Program-made: the position numbers and the translations under genes
The notes under the pieces: generated by a model
The model's input: the letters and a program-made list of their open reading frames with translations, nothing else
What the model was told of the DNA's origin: nothing
Database searches by the model: none
Shown: positions 18,279 to 27,471 of the stretch, in pieces
How the letters are laid out: each line of letters begins with the position of its first letter
Position numbering within the stretch: position 1 is the first letter of the stretch
DNA from: Pseudomonas sp. HN11
GTDB taxonomy: Bacteria > Pseudomonadota > Gammaproteobacteria > Pseudomonadales > Pseudomonadaceae
Length of the DNA stretch: 64,000 bases
NCBI RefSeq assembly: GCF_021390155.1
Contig: NZ_CP089985.1
Span: 248,001-312,000 of the forward strand
Reading direction: 5' to 3'

Positions 18279-19114
18279 GGCTGGTTCTCCATCGCAGGGC
18301 TGTAGACCCGCGGCGCATTTTTCTGCGGCAGGTGGATGAGATTGAGGTTATGTCGGCGGGCCCATTGCAGAGCCAGGCCGGTAGGCGACGACAAGCTGAC
18401 CAGGGTCTGGATGCCCGCGCGCAGGACTTTCTGGATCAACTCCAGGCTGCAGCGGCTGGTAACAATCGCCAGGCCGCCTTCGGTCGGAATCTTTTGGCGG
18501 ATCAAGGCGCCGATCAATTTATCCAGGGCGTTGTGTCGGCCAATGTCTTCACGACCAAGCAACAACTCGCCCTGGCCGTTCATGAACACAGCCGCATGCA
18601 CGGCGCCGCTGTATTGGCCCAGGGGTTGAAAGGCGCTGATGCGTTGGCGCAGGCCATCGAGCCACTCGGGGGGCGGCAAGGGCGCGCCAGGCAATACCTT
18701 AAGGTCTGGTAAGGCCTGTTCAACGGCTTCCACGCCGCACAAGCCGCAGCCGCTGGTGCCGGCCAGCTGGCGGCGCTGCTGCTTGAGGTTCCAGAAGGCG
18801 CGGCTGGAAATCTGCACCTGCGCGTATTGGGCTGAGCCCGAACCGCTAAGTTTCAGATCATAAATGTCGCTAACGTCGGCGATAATTCCGCTACCAATGC
18901 TGAAACCAACAATAAAGTCTTCCAAGTCCGTCGGCGTTACCAGCATCACCGCTTGGCTGATCTCGTTGTAGGCAATCGCCAACGCCACTTCTTCCGCCAA
19001 GGCTGTGCTGGCGGATTCAGTGTGCTCGAGATTGCAATATTGATAGCTCTGGCTGGCGGCGGGCGCTGGCGTTTCGGGAGCGGGCGCCGCGCAAACTGGG
19101 CGCTTGGCGTTCAT
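18275..19114 (-). CDS. fdhD: FdhD, sulfurtransferase for formate dehydrogenase maturation
   Basis: Protein of 279 residues that passes sulfur from IscS to the molybdenum cofactor of formate dehydrogenases. The essential CxxC is visible in GTSGCGLCGVEAVE near residue 120. Other family blocks are SGSGIIADVSDIYD, VFMNGQGELLLGREDIGRHNALDKLIGA and SRCSLELIQKVLRAGI. It is the first gene of a two-gene operon with the molybdoenzyme, which fits its role in activating that enzyme. Confidence 0.93.
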   Translation of the reverse strand: MNAKRPVCAAPAPETPAPAASQSYQYCNLEHTESASTALAEEVALAIAYNEISQAVMLVTPTDLEDFIVGFSIGSGIIADVSDIYDLKLSGSGSAQYAQVQISSRAFWNLKQQRRQLAGTSGCGLCGVEAVEQALPDLKVLPGAPLPPPEWLDGLRQRISAFQPLGQYSGAVHAAVFMNGQGELLLGREDIGRHNALDKLIGALIRQKIPTEGGLAIVTSRCSLELIQKVLRAGIQTLVSLSSPTGLALQWARRHNLNLIHLPQKNAPRVYSPAMENQP

Positions 19115-19211
19115 GGGGCAGTACCACCGGCGGATTGATCAGTGTTTAGACTAGGCGCGACAAAGCGTCGCGTCTAATTGCCAGTACTGATCTACCGATA
19201 GATGACGTCGA

Positions 19212-20099
19212 TCAAGATTCGTTTTGTGATTTCTGATACAGCGCGAAGCATGCCTCGGCCAGTGCGGAGCGTGGAGCGCTGCGACGCATGATCAGCCCCA
19301 GGCGCGCGAGGGTACGGGCATCTTCGATCGGCTGCAGGCGCAGGTGCTCGGTGAGTGCGTCCAGACCGCCATCCAGCGGCATTACCGCGCAACACAGTCC
19401 GCCGTGTACTGCTTGTAACAATTGATGGACGGCATCGGTCTGCAGCAGCGGTTGCGGGTTGAGTCCACGGCTGTGGAAGTTATGGTCGATGGACTGGCGA
19501 AAGTGCATACCGCTCGTGAGCATGCCCAACGGCAGTTCGATCAACGCTTCCCAGCTCAGCGGCGTGTCACCGAAACTGAAGAAGCGCTGGTCATAGAGCA
19601 AACCCATGCGGGTTTCGCTCAGGGCCAACGAGTCGAAGCGCTCGTTGTCCAGGCGTTCCAGGTAGGACACGCCCAGGTCCAGCCGGTTACTCGCCAATTG
19701 TTCAAGGATCTGTTCGGAGCTCAGTGCCGACAGCTCGAACCGCAGGCTCGGATGTTCCTTGTGCAGCTGTTGCATCAACGCCAAGGGATCGAAGCTCGAC
19801 AGCGGCACCACGCCCAGGCGCAACGTACCTACGAGGTTGCCGCGACAGGCCGCCGCTTCCGCCTGCAGGCCGTCATAGGCTGCCAGCACTGTGCGTGCCC
19901 AGGCCAATACCCGCTCGCCGGGCGCAGTAAAACCTTCGAAGCGCTGACCACGATTGACCAAGGGAAGATCAAGCTCTTCCTCGAGATTGCGCAGACGCAT
20001 CGACAGCGTCGGTTGGGTGATGTGGCAACGCGCCGCTGCCTGGCCGAAGTGACGGGTTTCGTCGAGGGCGATGAGGAATTTCAGCTGTTTGATGTCCAT
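19212..20099 (-). CDS. LysR-family transcriptional regulator
   Basis: Regulator of 295 residues. The N-terminal winged helix-turn-helix (MDIKQLKFLIALDETRHFGQAAARCHITQPTLSMRLRNLEEEL) and a full effector-binding domain are present. It lies 97 bases upstream of fdhD on the same strand, so it may control the fdhD-molybdoenzyme pair; this is inference from position. The target and ligand are unknown. Confidence 0.87.
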   Translation of the reverse strand: MDIKQLKFLIALDETRHFGQAAARCHITQPTLSMRLRNLEEELDLPLVNRGQRFEGFTAPGERVLAWARTVLAAYDGLQAEAAACRGNLVGTLRLGVVPLSSFDPLALMQQLHKEHPSLRFELSALSSEQILEQLASNRLDLGVSYLERLDNERFDSLALSETRMGLLYDQRFFSFGDTPLSWEALIELPLGMLTSGMHFRQSIDHNFHSRGLNPQPLLQTDAVHQLLQAVHGGLCCAVMPLDGGLDALTEHLRLQPIEDARTLARLGLIMRRSAPRSALAEACFALYQKSQNES

Positions 20100-20231
20100 C
20101 TTCGCTCCGGGGCTTATTCCAATGGCGGGGGGATTCTAGCGCGTTTGGGTCTTGGGCCGGGTTGGAACCCAACTCTTCAGGACTGGTCTAGTCTTGGGCA
20201 TCTGGAATTCAAATCCCAAGGAGAGCGCACT

Positions 20232-20672
20232 ATGAGCATTTTCAGCTTTATCAAGGAAGCCGGCGAAAAGATTGTCGACCTGTTGACGCCGGGTAATGCA
20301 AACGCCAGTGAGCAGTTGAAGGAGCACGTTTCAAAGGTGGGGCTGGGTAATCCGAATGTGCAGACCACGGTAGATGGCGACAAGGTGACAGTGACCGGTG
20401 AAGTCGCCACCCAGGAAGAGAAAGAGAAGATTCTGCTGGCGCTGGGCAATATTGCCGGCGTAGCCAGCGTGGATGACCAGATTACCGTCTCCGGCCCGGC
20501 AGTGGCTGCCGCCCGCTTCGTCGTGGTGAAAAAGGGCGACACCCTGAGCGCAATTTCCCTGGCGGTGTATGGCAACGCCAATCAGTACAACAAGATCTTC
20601 GAGGCCAACAAGCCGTTGTTGGCGCATCCGGACAAGATTTACCCAGGGCAGACACTGCGTATTCCTGAATAA
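20232..20672 (+). CDS. BON-LysM potassium-binding protein (Kbp/YgaU type)
   Basis: Cytoplasmic protein of 146 residues with no signal peptide. A BON domain (about residues 30-85, VTVTGEVATQEEKEKILLALGNIAGVASVDDQI) is followed by a C-terminal LysM domain (about 97-145, VVKKGDTLSAISLAVYGNANQYNKIFEANK). This is the architecture of E. coli Kbp, which binds potassium. The start at 20232 has an AAGGAGAG ribosome site. It is divergent from the LysR gene. Confidence 0.9.
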   Translation: MSIFSFIKEAGEKIVDLLTPGNANASEQLKEHVSKVGLGNPNVQTTVDGDKVTVTGEVATQEEKEKILLALGNIAGVASVDDQITVSGPAVAAARFVVVKKGDTLSAISLAVYGNANQYNKIFEANKPLLAHPDKIYPGQTLRIPE

Positions 20673-20689
20673 GCACGGAGCAAAAAATG

Positions 20690-20727
20690 TGGGAGCGGGC
20701 TTGCTCGTGAAAGCCCGCTCCCACATG
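20690..20727. repeat. REP palindrome between the BON-LysM gene and yrfG
   Basis: GTGGGAGCGGGCTTGCTC is followed by its near-exact inverse GAAAGCCCGCTCCCACAT, giving one hairpin between convergent genes. It is the same REP family as at 5246 and 34704 and could also act as a terminator. Confidence 0.8.
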
Positions 20728-20730
20728 GGT

Positions 20731-21393
20731 TTAGAGTCCGGCAATGAGGTCGCGGTAGTTGTCGACGGCGGCAAACTCCGCCGTGTCCTTTGGCCCCTTC
20801 TGGCTGTCCGGTTCCTTCACCGCCAGCAAATGCCCGATCCCAAATGCCTGGGCGCTACGCAGGATCGGCAAGGTGTCGTCGATAAACAAGCTGCGGGCCG
20901 GGTCGAAGTGAATGTCGGCTTGCAAGGCGTCCCAGAACTGCGGGTTCTCCTTGGCGAAACCGTAGTCATGGGAACTGATCAACCGTTCGAAATACGGCGC
21001 CAGTTCAATGCGTTCCAATTTCAAAGAAAGTGAATCGCGGTGAGCGTTAGTGATCAGGATCACACGCTTGCCAGCCTGTTTGATCGCCGCCAGGAAGGTG
21101 TCCGCATCCGGGCGCAGAGCGATCAGGTGGGCGGTTTCCAGCTTGAGTTCGCGTACCGGGATCTTCAGTTCCGCGCTCCAGAAATCCAGGCAATACCATT
21201 GCAACTGCCCAGCATTACGCTCGAACAGCGGCTGCAACTCCATCTCGGCCATGGCGCGGCTCACTCCGTGCAGCTCGGCGTAGCGCTGGGGCAGGTGTTC
21301 CATCCAGAAGTGGTTGTCGAAATGCAGGTCGAGCAAGGTGCCGTCCATGTCCAGCAGGACAGTGTCGATGGCGTGCCAGGGCAAAGAGGGCAT
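20731..21393 (-). CDS. yrfG: GMP/IMP 5'-nucleotidase, HAD family
   Basis: Haloacid dehalogenase-type phosphatase of 220 residues. Motif I is LLDMDGTLLDLHFDN near residue 14, motif II is ILITNAH, and motif III/IV is HDYGFAKENPQFWDALQ followed by SLFIDDTLPILRSA. Sequence and the adjacent divergent nudE match E. coli yrfG-nudE, where YrfG dephosphorylates GMP and IMP. Confidence 0.88.
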   Translation of the reverse strand: MPSLPWHAIDTVLLDMDGTLLDLHFDNHFWMEHLPQRYAELHGVSRAMAEMELQPLFERNAGQLQWYCLDFWSAELKIPVRELKLETAHLIALRPDADTFLAAIKQAGKRVILITNAHRDSLSLKLERIELAPYFERLISSHDYGFAKENPQFWDALQADIHFDPARSLFIDDTLPILRSAQAFGIGHLLAVKEPDSQKGPKDTAEFAAVDNYRDLIAGL

Positions 21394-21480
21394 GGGGCGT
21401 TCTCATGTAAGTAAAGATATCCGACACAGACAATCGGAAAAGCCACGGTATAGTAACCCGATCACGCCAAGGAGCCGCTT

Positions 21481-22047
21481 ATGCGCCAGAAACCCACCGT
21501 CCTCGCCCGCGAAATAGTCGCCAGTAGCCGTTTGTTCCGCGTGGAGGAAGTGCAATTGCGCTTTTCCAATGGCGTTGAACGAACCTATGAGCGCCTGGTG
21601 GGCCGCGGTGCCGGCTACGGTGCGGTGATGATCGTGGCGATGATCGACGCGGAGCATGCGTTGCTGGTGGAAGAATACTGCGGCGGTACTGATGAGTATG
21701 AATTGTCCTTGCCCAAAGGGTTGATCGAGCCCGGCGAGGACGTATTGGCGGCAGCAAACCGCGAACTCAAGGAGGAGGCCGGCTATGGCGCACGGCAGTT
21801 GGAACACCTCACAGAACTTTCGTTGTCTCCCGGCTACATGAACCAGAAAATCCAGGTGGTACTGGCCACCGACCTCTATGAAGAACGCCTGGAAGGCGAT
21901 GAACCTGAGCCGATGCGTGTGGACCGGGTGAACCTGCGTGAGTTGTCGATGCTTGCGCAAAACGAGCAATTCAGCGAAGGCCGCGCCTTGGCCGCGTTGT
22001 ACCTGGTACGAGACCTGCTGACCCAGCGTGGAGCGTTTACCGCATGA
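21481..22047 (+). CDS. nudE: NudE, ADP-sugar/NADH Nudix hydrolase
   Basis: Nudix hydrolase of 188 residues with an intact Nudix box, GLIEPGEDVLAAANRELKEEAGYG, near residue 80. NudE hydrolyses ADP-ribose, NADH and adenosine tetraphosphates. It starts 87 bases from the divergent yrfG and overlaps cysQ by four bases (ATGA), so the two form an operon. Confidence 0.92.
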   Translation: MRQKPTVLAREIVASSRLFRVEEVQLRFSNGVERTYERLVGRGAGYGAVMIVAMIDAEHALLVEEYCGGTDEYELSLPKGLIEPGEDVLAAANRELKEEAGYGARQLEHLTELSLSPGYMNQKIQVVLATDLYEERLEGDEPEPMRVDRVNLRELSMLAQNEQFSEGRALAALYLVRDLLTQRGAFTA

Positions 22048-22880
22048 GCGAACTGTTTTTAGGCCACCCGTTTATTGCCCCTGTGATCGAACTGGCGCGT
22101 CAGGCCGGTGAAGTGATATTGCCGCACTGGCGCGCCGATGTGGCCGTGACCACCAAGGCCGATGATTCGCCGGTGACAGCCGCGGACTTGGCTGCGCATC
22201 ACCTGATCCTGTCAGGCCTGACGGCATTGGACCCAAGCATCCCGGTGCTGTCCGAGGAAGATGCCGATATCGACCAGAGCGTGCGCGCCGGTTGGCAGCG
22301 CTGGTGGCTGGTGGACCCGTTGGACGGCACCAAGGAATTTATTTCCGGCAGCGAAGAGTTCACCGTGAACATTGCCCTGATCGAACAGGGGCGCGTGGTG
22401 TTTGGGGTGGTGTCGATGCCTACCAGTGGCCGTTGCTACTTCGGTGGCGCGGGCTTGGGCGCCTGGCGCTCGGATGTGAATGAAGCACCCAAGCAGATCC
22501 AGGTGCGTGAAGCTCCGGCTGCGGGCGAGTCGTTTATCGTGGTCGCCAGCCGTCGGCATTCCAGCCCGGAGCAGGAGCGTTTGCTGGATGGCCTGAGTGA
22601 AGGCCTGGGCGCGTTGAAGCTGGCGAATATCGGCAGCTCGTTGAAGTTCTGCCTGTTGGCCGAGGGCAGCGCCGATTGCTACCCGCGTCTGGCGCCGACG
22701 TCGCAGTGGGACACCGCTGCAGCCCAGGGTGTACTGGAAGGCGCGGGAGGCGAGGTGTTGGAGTTGAGCGGTGAGCCGTTCAGCTACCCGGCGCGGGCAT
22801 CGTTGTTGAACCCGTTCTTTTTGGCTTTGCCGGCCAAGGCTGCGTGGCGTGAGCGCTTGCTGACCCTGGCCAGATCCTAA
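22044..22880 (+). CDS. cysQ: CysQ, 3'(2'),5'-bisphosphate nucleotidase
   Basis: Inositol-monophosphatase-family enzyme of 278 residues that recycles 3'-phosphoadenosine 5'-phosphate from sulfate assimilation to AMP. Metal-binding motifs are visible: SEEDADID (about residue 73), WLVDPLDGTKEFISG (about 93-107) and the C-terminal TSQWDTAAAQGVLEGAGG. It is translationally coupled to nudE. Confidence 0.93.
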   Translation: MSELFLGHPFIAPVIELARQAGEVILPHWRADVAVTTKADDSPVTAADLAAHHLILSGLTALDPSIPVLSEEDADIDQSVRAGWQRWWLVDPLDGTKEFISGSEEFTVNIALIEQGRVVFGVVSMPTSGRCYFGGAGLGAWRSDVNEAPKQIQVREAPAAGESFIVVASRRHSSPEQERLLDGLSEGLGALKLANIGSSLKFCLLAEGSADCYPRLAPTSQWDTAAAQGVLEGAGGEVLELSGEPFSYPARASLLNPFFLALPAKAAWRERLLTLARS

Positions 22881-22901
22881 GGCCAAAGGTGGGAGGGGCG
22901 G

Positions 22902-23387
22902 TCAGCGGTGCAATACGTACTGGCCGGTGAAGGCTACCGCTCGCTCCTCACTTTCTTTATTCACAATCCAAGTTTCCAACGTCAAGCGCGCTCGGCCATA
23001 GCGCTTGTACGTCGCTACAAATCGCTTCCACACCTTTTCCTCCGGCGTCGCGCAAATAGCGGTCGCATCCCGCGTGACGGGCAGCGGATAACTGATCTGC
23101 CCCTCCTGAATCACGATATGCCCGTCTTCAATCCCTTCTTCACGCAACTGCAAATGCAGCCACCCCCAGCCCGCCAGCACCGCGCCGCAATACAGGCTGC
23201 CACCGAACATGGTGCTCTTGTGGTTGATGTTGGCTTGCAAGGGCAGGTGCAACTGTAATTGCCCGTGTTGCCAATCGAGCACCTTGAGGCCCATTTCCCG
23301 GGTGAGGGGGATGTCGTGGTGAAGAATGGATTCCAGGTAACGGCTGTCGCGGCTCATGGGGGGCTCTTGGTGAGTGGGGGCAGTCAT
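22902..23387 (-). CDS. YiiD C-terminal-type thioesterase
   Basis: Protein of 161 residues (151 if the ATG at 23357 is used). It resembles the putative thioesterase family PF09500, a hot-dog fold; the central block is INHKSTMFGGSLYCGAVLAGWGWLHL. The first ATG overlaps the stop of the sigma-54 regulator gene, and the second ATG is also possible. Substrate unknown. It is convergent with cysQ. Confidence 0.75.
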   Translation of the reverse strand: MTAPTHQEPPMSRDSRYLESILHHDIPLTREMGLKVLDWQHGQLQLHLPLQANINHKSTMFGGSLYCGAVLAGWGWLHLQLREEGIEDGHIVIQEGQISYPLPVTRDATAICATPEEKVWKRFVATYKRYGRARLTLETWIVNKESEERAVAFTGQYVLHR

Positions 23388-24760
23388 TCGTCATCGCCAC
23401 TTTGGTTGGCGAAGTTCAGGCCATGTTTGCGCAGTTTGTCGTGCAGGGTCTTGCGCGGTACGCCCAACGCTTCGGCGAGGCTGCGCATCGAGCCGTGGGG
23501 GCGGGTCAGCTCGGCGGCGATCAGGCTTTTTTCGAACTGCTCGACCTGTTCGCTCAGGCCGCCCGAAGTGGACTTCAGCACACCGGCGGCCGGATTATCC
23601 TCCGTGGCATCCAGCGCCAGCTCCAGGCCCAAGGCAAAGCGTTCGGCGGCATTTTGCAATTCGCGCACATTGCCCGGCCAGCTGTGGCGCAGCAGCAGTG
23701 CGCGCTGGCCCGGTTGCAATTCATGCAGCGGCAAACCGTGGCGGCTACTGGCCTCATCGGCGAAGTGCTGGAACAGCATCAAAGCATCTTCACCGCGCTC
23801 GCGCAGGGGTGGAATGCGCAGCGGCGCGACGTTGAGGCGGTAATACAAGTCGGCACGGAAGCGACCCTGGTCGGCGGATTGGCGCAGGTCTTCCTTGGTG
23901 GCAGCGATGATTCGGATATCCAGCGGGATCAGTTGATTGCCGCCCAGGCGCTCGACCACCCGCTCCTGCAACAGGCGCAATAATTTGACCTGCACATCCA
24001 GGCTCATGCTTTCGATTTCATCGAGAAACAAGGTGCCGCCGTTGGCAAACTCGAACTTGCCGATACGGCGTTTTTGCGCGCCGGTAAAGGCGCCGGGCTC
24101 ATGGCCGAACAGTTCACTTTCTACCACCGACTCGGCCAAGGCGCCTGCGTTGATTGCTACAAACGGACCGCTACGACGGCTGGAAAGATCGTGCAGTGCC
24201 CGTGCGACCACCTCTTTACCGGCGCCGGTTTCGCCGAGGATCAGCACATCGGCTTTGGTCGCCGCCAACGCGCCGATCTGCTCGCGCAGCCGCAGCATCT
24301 GTGGCGAGTGCCCCACCAGGCGCGTACTCAATTGCTGGCGGTCACTCAGTGCCAGGCGCAGGCTGCGGTTGTCCAGCACCAGGCGGCGCAGGGCCAGGGC
24401 ACGGCGCACGCTGTCGAGCAGGGCGTCGCTGGCGAAGGGTTTTTCCAGGAAATCATAGGCACCGGCGCGCATCGCCTGCACCGCCAGTGGCACATCGCCG
24501 TGGCCGGTGATCAGCAGCACGGGCAGGTCCGGATCCTGACCGTGCAGCTCGGCGAGCAGCTCCAGGCCGTCCATGCCAGGCATGCGAATGTCACTGACCA
24601 CCACGCCCGGCCAATCGCGGGGCAGTCGCGCCGTGAGGCCGGCGGCTTCGCCCAGTGCCAGGACTTTCAGCCCGGCCAGGTCCAGGGTCTGGCACAGGGC
24701 CTGACGCAGGTGTGGATCGTCGTCGATCAACACCACCTGAATCTGGTTATCGATACTCAT
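23384..24760 (-). CDS. DctD-like sigma-54-dependent response regulator
   Basis: NtrC-family activator of 458 residues. The receiver domain has its phosphoacceptor near D57 (VVVSDIRMPGMDGL). The AAA+ domain has Walker A (LGETGAGKEVVARAL), the sigma-54-contacting GAFTGA loop (EPGAFTGAQ), Walker B (GTLFLDEIESM) and the arginine region (FRADLYYRLNV). A Fis-type helix-turn-helix lies at the C-terminus (GSMRSLAEALGVPRKTLHDKLRKHGL). It overlaps the upstream sensor-kinase gene by four bases. Similarity to DctD suggests control of C4-dicarboxylate uptake, but related pairs respond to other acids, so no symbol is given. Confidence 0.85.
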   Translation of the reverse strand: MSIDNQIQVVLIDDDPHLRQALCQTLDLAGLKVLALGEAAGLTARLPRDWPGVVVSDIRMPGMDGLELLAELHGQDPDLPVLLITGHGDVPLAVQAMRAGAYDFLEKPFASDALLDSVRRALALRRLVLDNRSLRLALSDRQQLSTRLVGHSPQMLRLREQIGALAATKADVLILGETGAGKEVVARALHDLSSRRSGPFVAINAGALAESVVESELFGHEPGAFTGAQKRRIGKFEFANGGTLFLDEIESMSLDVQVKLLRLLQERVVERLGGNQLIPLDIRIIAATKEDLRQSADQGRFRADLYYRLNVAPLRIPPLRERGEDALMLFQHFADEASSRHGLPLHELQPGQRALLLRHSWPGNVRELQNAAERFALGLELALDATEDNPAAGVLKSTSGGLSEQVEQFEKSLIAAELTRPHGSMRSLAEALGVPRKTLHDKLRKHGLNFANQSGDDE

Positions 24761-26565
24761 ACACTGCGGTCCTCGGACGGTTGCAGACTGACGCCCGGCG
24801 CACCGGCACGCAATTTCAAGGTTAACAGCGCGCCGCCTTCCTTGTGGTTGGCAAACAGCAGTTCGCCGCCGAAGGCACGCATCAGGGTGTCACAAATCGC
24901 CAGACCCAACCCCAGGCCTTGCGTGCGCGTCTTGGTGGTGTAGAACGGCTCGCTGGCGCGACCCAGGGCTTCCATGCAAAAACCCGGACCGTTGTCGCGA
25001 ATGTACAGGTTGACGCCCTGTTCAGTGGTTTCGGCACTCAACCACAGTTTGCGCGGCGGGCCTTTTTCAGTGAGCGCGTCGAGGGCGTTGGCCAGCAAGT
25101 TGCCGAGTACCTGGCGCAAGCGCGTTTCGCCAGCCTGGACCCACAGGGTCGCTTCCGGCAAATCGCGGACCAACTCCACCTCCATCGAGCGTCGCCGCTT
25201 GGCCAGCAATGCCAGCGAATCGTCCAGCGCCGGTTGCAGGGCCACGCTCTCGGGCGCATGGCGGTCGCGACGGGCGAAGGCGCGCAAGTGGGCAATGATC
25301 GACGCCATGCGCCCGGTCAGTTCGCTGATCAGCTTGAGGTTGCCCCGGGCATCCGTGGTGCGCTCATGGTCGAGCAGGATTTCGGCGTTTTCCGCGTAGC
25401 TGCGAATCGCCGCCAGCGGTTGGTTGAGTTCATGGCTGATGCTCGCCGACATGGTGCCCAGTGCCGACAATTTGCCCGCCTGCACCAGGTCATCCTGGGC
25501 ACGCACCAGTTCCTGCTGGGCGTGTTCGCGCTCCAGCACTTCTTGTTTCAGCCGACGGTTGAGGCCTTCCAGGTCACTGGTGCGCTCGACCACCCGTGCT
25601 TCCAGTTCGCGACGGGCCTTGGCTTCAAAGGCGATGCGCTCCAGGTAATGGCGGCGACGTTGCATCATCAACCCCAGCAACAGCATCAATACCAAGAGCG
25701 TGGCGCCGCCCACGGCAACCACGGTGCGCACCGGTCGGTTGATCAGCGATTGCGGCGCGAGAATCTCTACGTTCCAGCCGGTCTCGGCGATGGCTGTGGA
25801 TTGGCGCAGCCAGGCGGTGTTGCTCAGGCTCAGCGGCTGCGGATCGCGGGTCGGGTAGGGTTGGATGGCGATGATGGCCCGGCGCTCTTCAGCAGTCAGC
25901 GGCCGGGTGGCGCGGAATCGCCATTGCGGACGCGACGTCAGGATCACCACGCCGTTATGGTCCGTGACCAGCAGTTGTTCCGGGGTGTTGCCCCACAGGC
26001 TTTCGGTGTGGTCCAGGTCGACCTTGACCACCAGCACGCCGATGATCGTATCGCCATCGCGCACGGCGGCGGCAAAGAAGTAACCGCGCTTGGCCGAGGT
26101 AGTGCCCAGGCCGAAAAAACGCCCCAGGCGCCCGGCCATGGCTTCGCTGAAATACGGTCGGAACGAGAAGTTGCGTCCGACAAAGCTGTCTTGTTTATCC
26201 CAGTTCGACGCCGCCAGGGTCTTGCCGGTGGTGTCCATCAGGTACATCACCTCCACCCCGGCCTGGGCCGCGACGTCCTTGAGCAGCAGGTTGGCGTTGA
26301 CCAGGTTGGTACTGACCTGAGGCGCGTCCAATGCAATACGCAGGGCCGGCAGGTCGCCAAGGATTTGTGGCAGCACTTCATAGCGGTGCAGCGTGCCCAG
26401 CAGGTTGGCCACGTACAGGTCGAGGGTCTGGCGGTTCTGCCCGGCCAGCTCGCTGCGGTAATAACGCTCGGCCAAGTGCTCCAGCGGCCACAGCAGCGGG
26501 GCCAGGCACAATGCCAACAAAGCGAGGCTGCGCCAGCGGGGTCTTCGCGGGAGGGGTGGAGTCAT
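24757..26565 (-). CDS. DctB-like membrane sensor histidine kinase
   Basis: Sensor kinase of 602 residues. A membrane helix near residues 12-28 is followed by a large periplasmic PAS-like (double Cache) sensor to about 285. A second helix (TVVAVGGATLLVLMLLLGLMM), a coiled coil, the H box (ASISHELNQPLAAIRSYAEN) and an ATPase domain (N box LLANALDALTEKG, IRDNGPGF, GLGLGLAICDTLMRAFGG) come next. The architecture is that of DctB. It is the partner of the overlapping sigma-54 regulator gene; the likely signals are small organic acids, by family only. Confidence 0.86.
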   Translation of the reverse strand: MTPPLPRRPRWRSLALLALCLAPLLWPLEHLAERYYRSELAGQNRQTLDLYVANLLGTLHRYEVLPQILGDLPALRIALDAPQVSTNLVNANLLLKDVAAQAGVEVMYLMDTTGKTLAASNWDKQDSFVGRNFSFRPYFSEAMAGRLGRFFGLGTTSAKRGYFFAAAVRDGDTIIGVLVVKVDLDHTESLWGNTPEQLLVTDHNGVVILTSRPQWRFRATRPLTAEERRAIIAIQPYPTRDPQPLSLSNTAWLRQSTAIAETGWNVEILAPQSLINRPVRTVVAVGGATLLVLMLLLGLMMQRRRHYLERIAFEAKARRELEARVVERTSDLEGLNRRLKQEVLEREHAQQELVRAQDDLVQAGKLSALGTMSASISHELNQPLAAIRSYAENAEILLDHERTTDARGNLKLISELTGRMASIIAHLRAFARRDRHAPESVALQPALDDSLALLAKRRRSMEVELVRDLPEATLWVQAGETRLRQVLGNLLANALDALTEKGPPRKLWLSAETTEQGVNLYIRDNGPGFCMEALGRASEPFYTTKTRTQGLGLGLAICDTLMRAFGGELLFANHKEGGALLTLKLRAGAPGVSLQPSEDRSV

Positions 26566-26601
26566 AGGAGTCGTGCGCCTGTGGGTACAGGCGCATTATG
26601 C

Positions 26602-27471
26602 CTAGTGCTGCTGTGCAAGACACTCGCGCAATGCGTTTTGCCAGAGTGGCTGGCTGACGTGCCATTGCTGCTGCAGGCGGCTGCAGTCGAGGCGAGAGTT
26701 CAGCGGACGCTTGGCGGGCGTCGGGTAAGCGCTGGAAGGGATCGGCTCAAGTTCGGCGCAGGCTCTGCCTTGATGACGCACGTGCGCGCCAATGGCCTCG
26801 GCAAAACCGAACCAGGAGGTTTCGCCTTGCGCGGTCAGGTGATAAATGCCCCATTCCCCTGCTTTGCCTGCTTGCCAGCGCTCGATCAACGCACGCGTGC
26901 TGTTGGCAATGCTGCCGGCCCAGGTCGGCGCGCCGATCTGGTCAGCGACGATGCGCATCTGCGGCTTCTCCTGCAGCAAGCGCTGCAGGGTCAGCAGGAA
27001 GTTCTTGCCATGGTTGGAGTAGACCCAGCTGGTGCGCAGAATCAGGTATTGGCCGCCAACGGCGGCTATCGCTTGCTCGCCGGCCAGTTTGCTCTGCCCG
27101 TAGACGCCCAACGGGTTCGGCGTGTCAGCCTCGGTGTAGGGCGCCGGTTTGCTGCCGTCGAATACATAGTCGGTGGAATAGTGGATCAGCGGGACGCCCA
27201 AGGCCTTGGCTTCCTCGGCAAGAACCCCGGGGGCGATGGCGTTGATCGCGAACGCCACCTCCCGTTCGCTTTCGGCTTGATCGACCGCAGTGTGGGCGGC
27301 GGCATTAATGATCAGGTCGGGGCGATGGGCGCGGATTTGCTCGCGGATCTGGTCGGTGTTGACCAGGTCGAGCTGGTCACGACCCAGGACGATGAGTTCG
27401 CCCAGGCCCTGGAGCCGACCTTGCAGTTCGCGGGAGACTTGGCCCTGTTGGCCGGTGATCAAGATCTTCAT
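26602..27471 (-). CDS. rmlD: RmlD, dTDP-4-dehydrorhamnose reductase
   Basis: NAD(P)H-dependent reductase of 289 residues that makes dTDP-L-rhamnose, the last step of the pathway. Rossmann motif ITGQQGQVSREL at the N-terminus; the short-chain-dehydrogenase YxxxK is in VYGQSKLAGEQAI. It is the last gene of rmlBACD; its start overlaps the rmlC stop. The product feeds LPS core or O-antigen and possibly rhamnolipid-type glycans. Confidence 0.94.
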   Translation of the reverse strand: MKILITGQQGQVSRELQGRLQGLGELIVLGRDQLDLVNTDQIREQIRAHRPDLIINAAAHTAVDQAESEREVAFAINAIAPGVLAEEAKALGVPLIHYSTDYVFDGSKPAPYTEADTPNPLGVYGQSKLAGEQAIAAVGGQYLILRTSWVYSNHGKNFLLTLQRLLQEKPQMRIVADQIGAPTWAGSIANSTRALIERWQAGKAGEWGIYHLTAQGETSWFGFAEAIGAHVRHQGRACAELEPIPSSAYPTPAKRPLNSRLDCSRLQQQWHVSQPLWQNALRECLAQQH

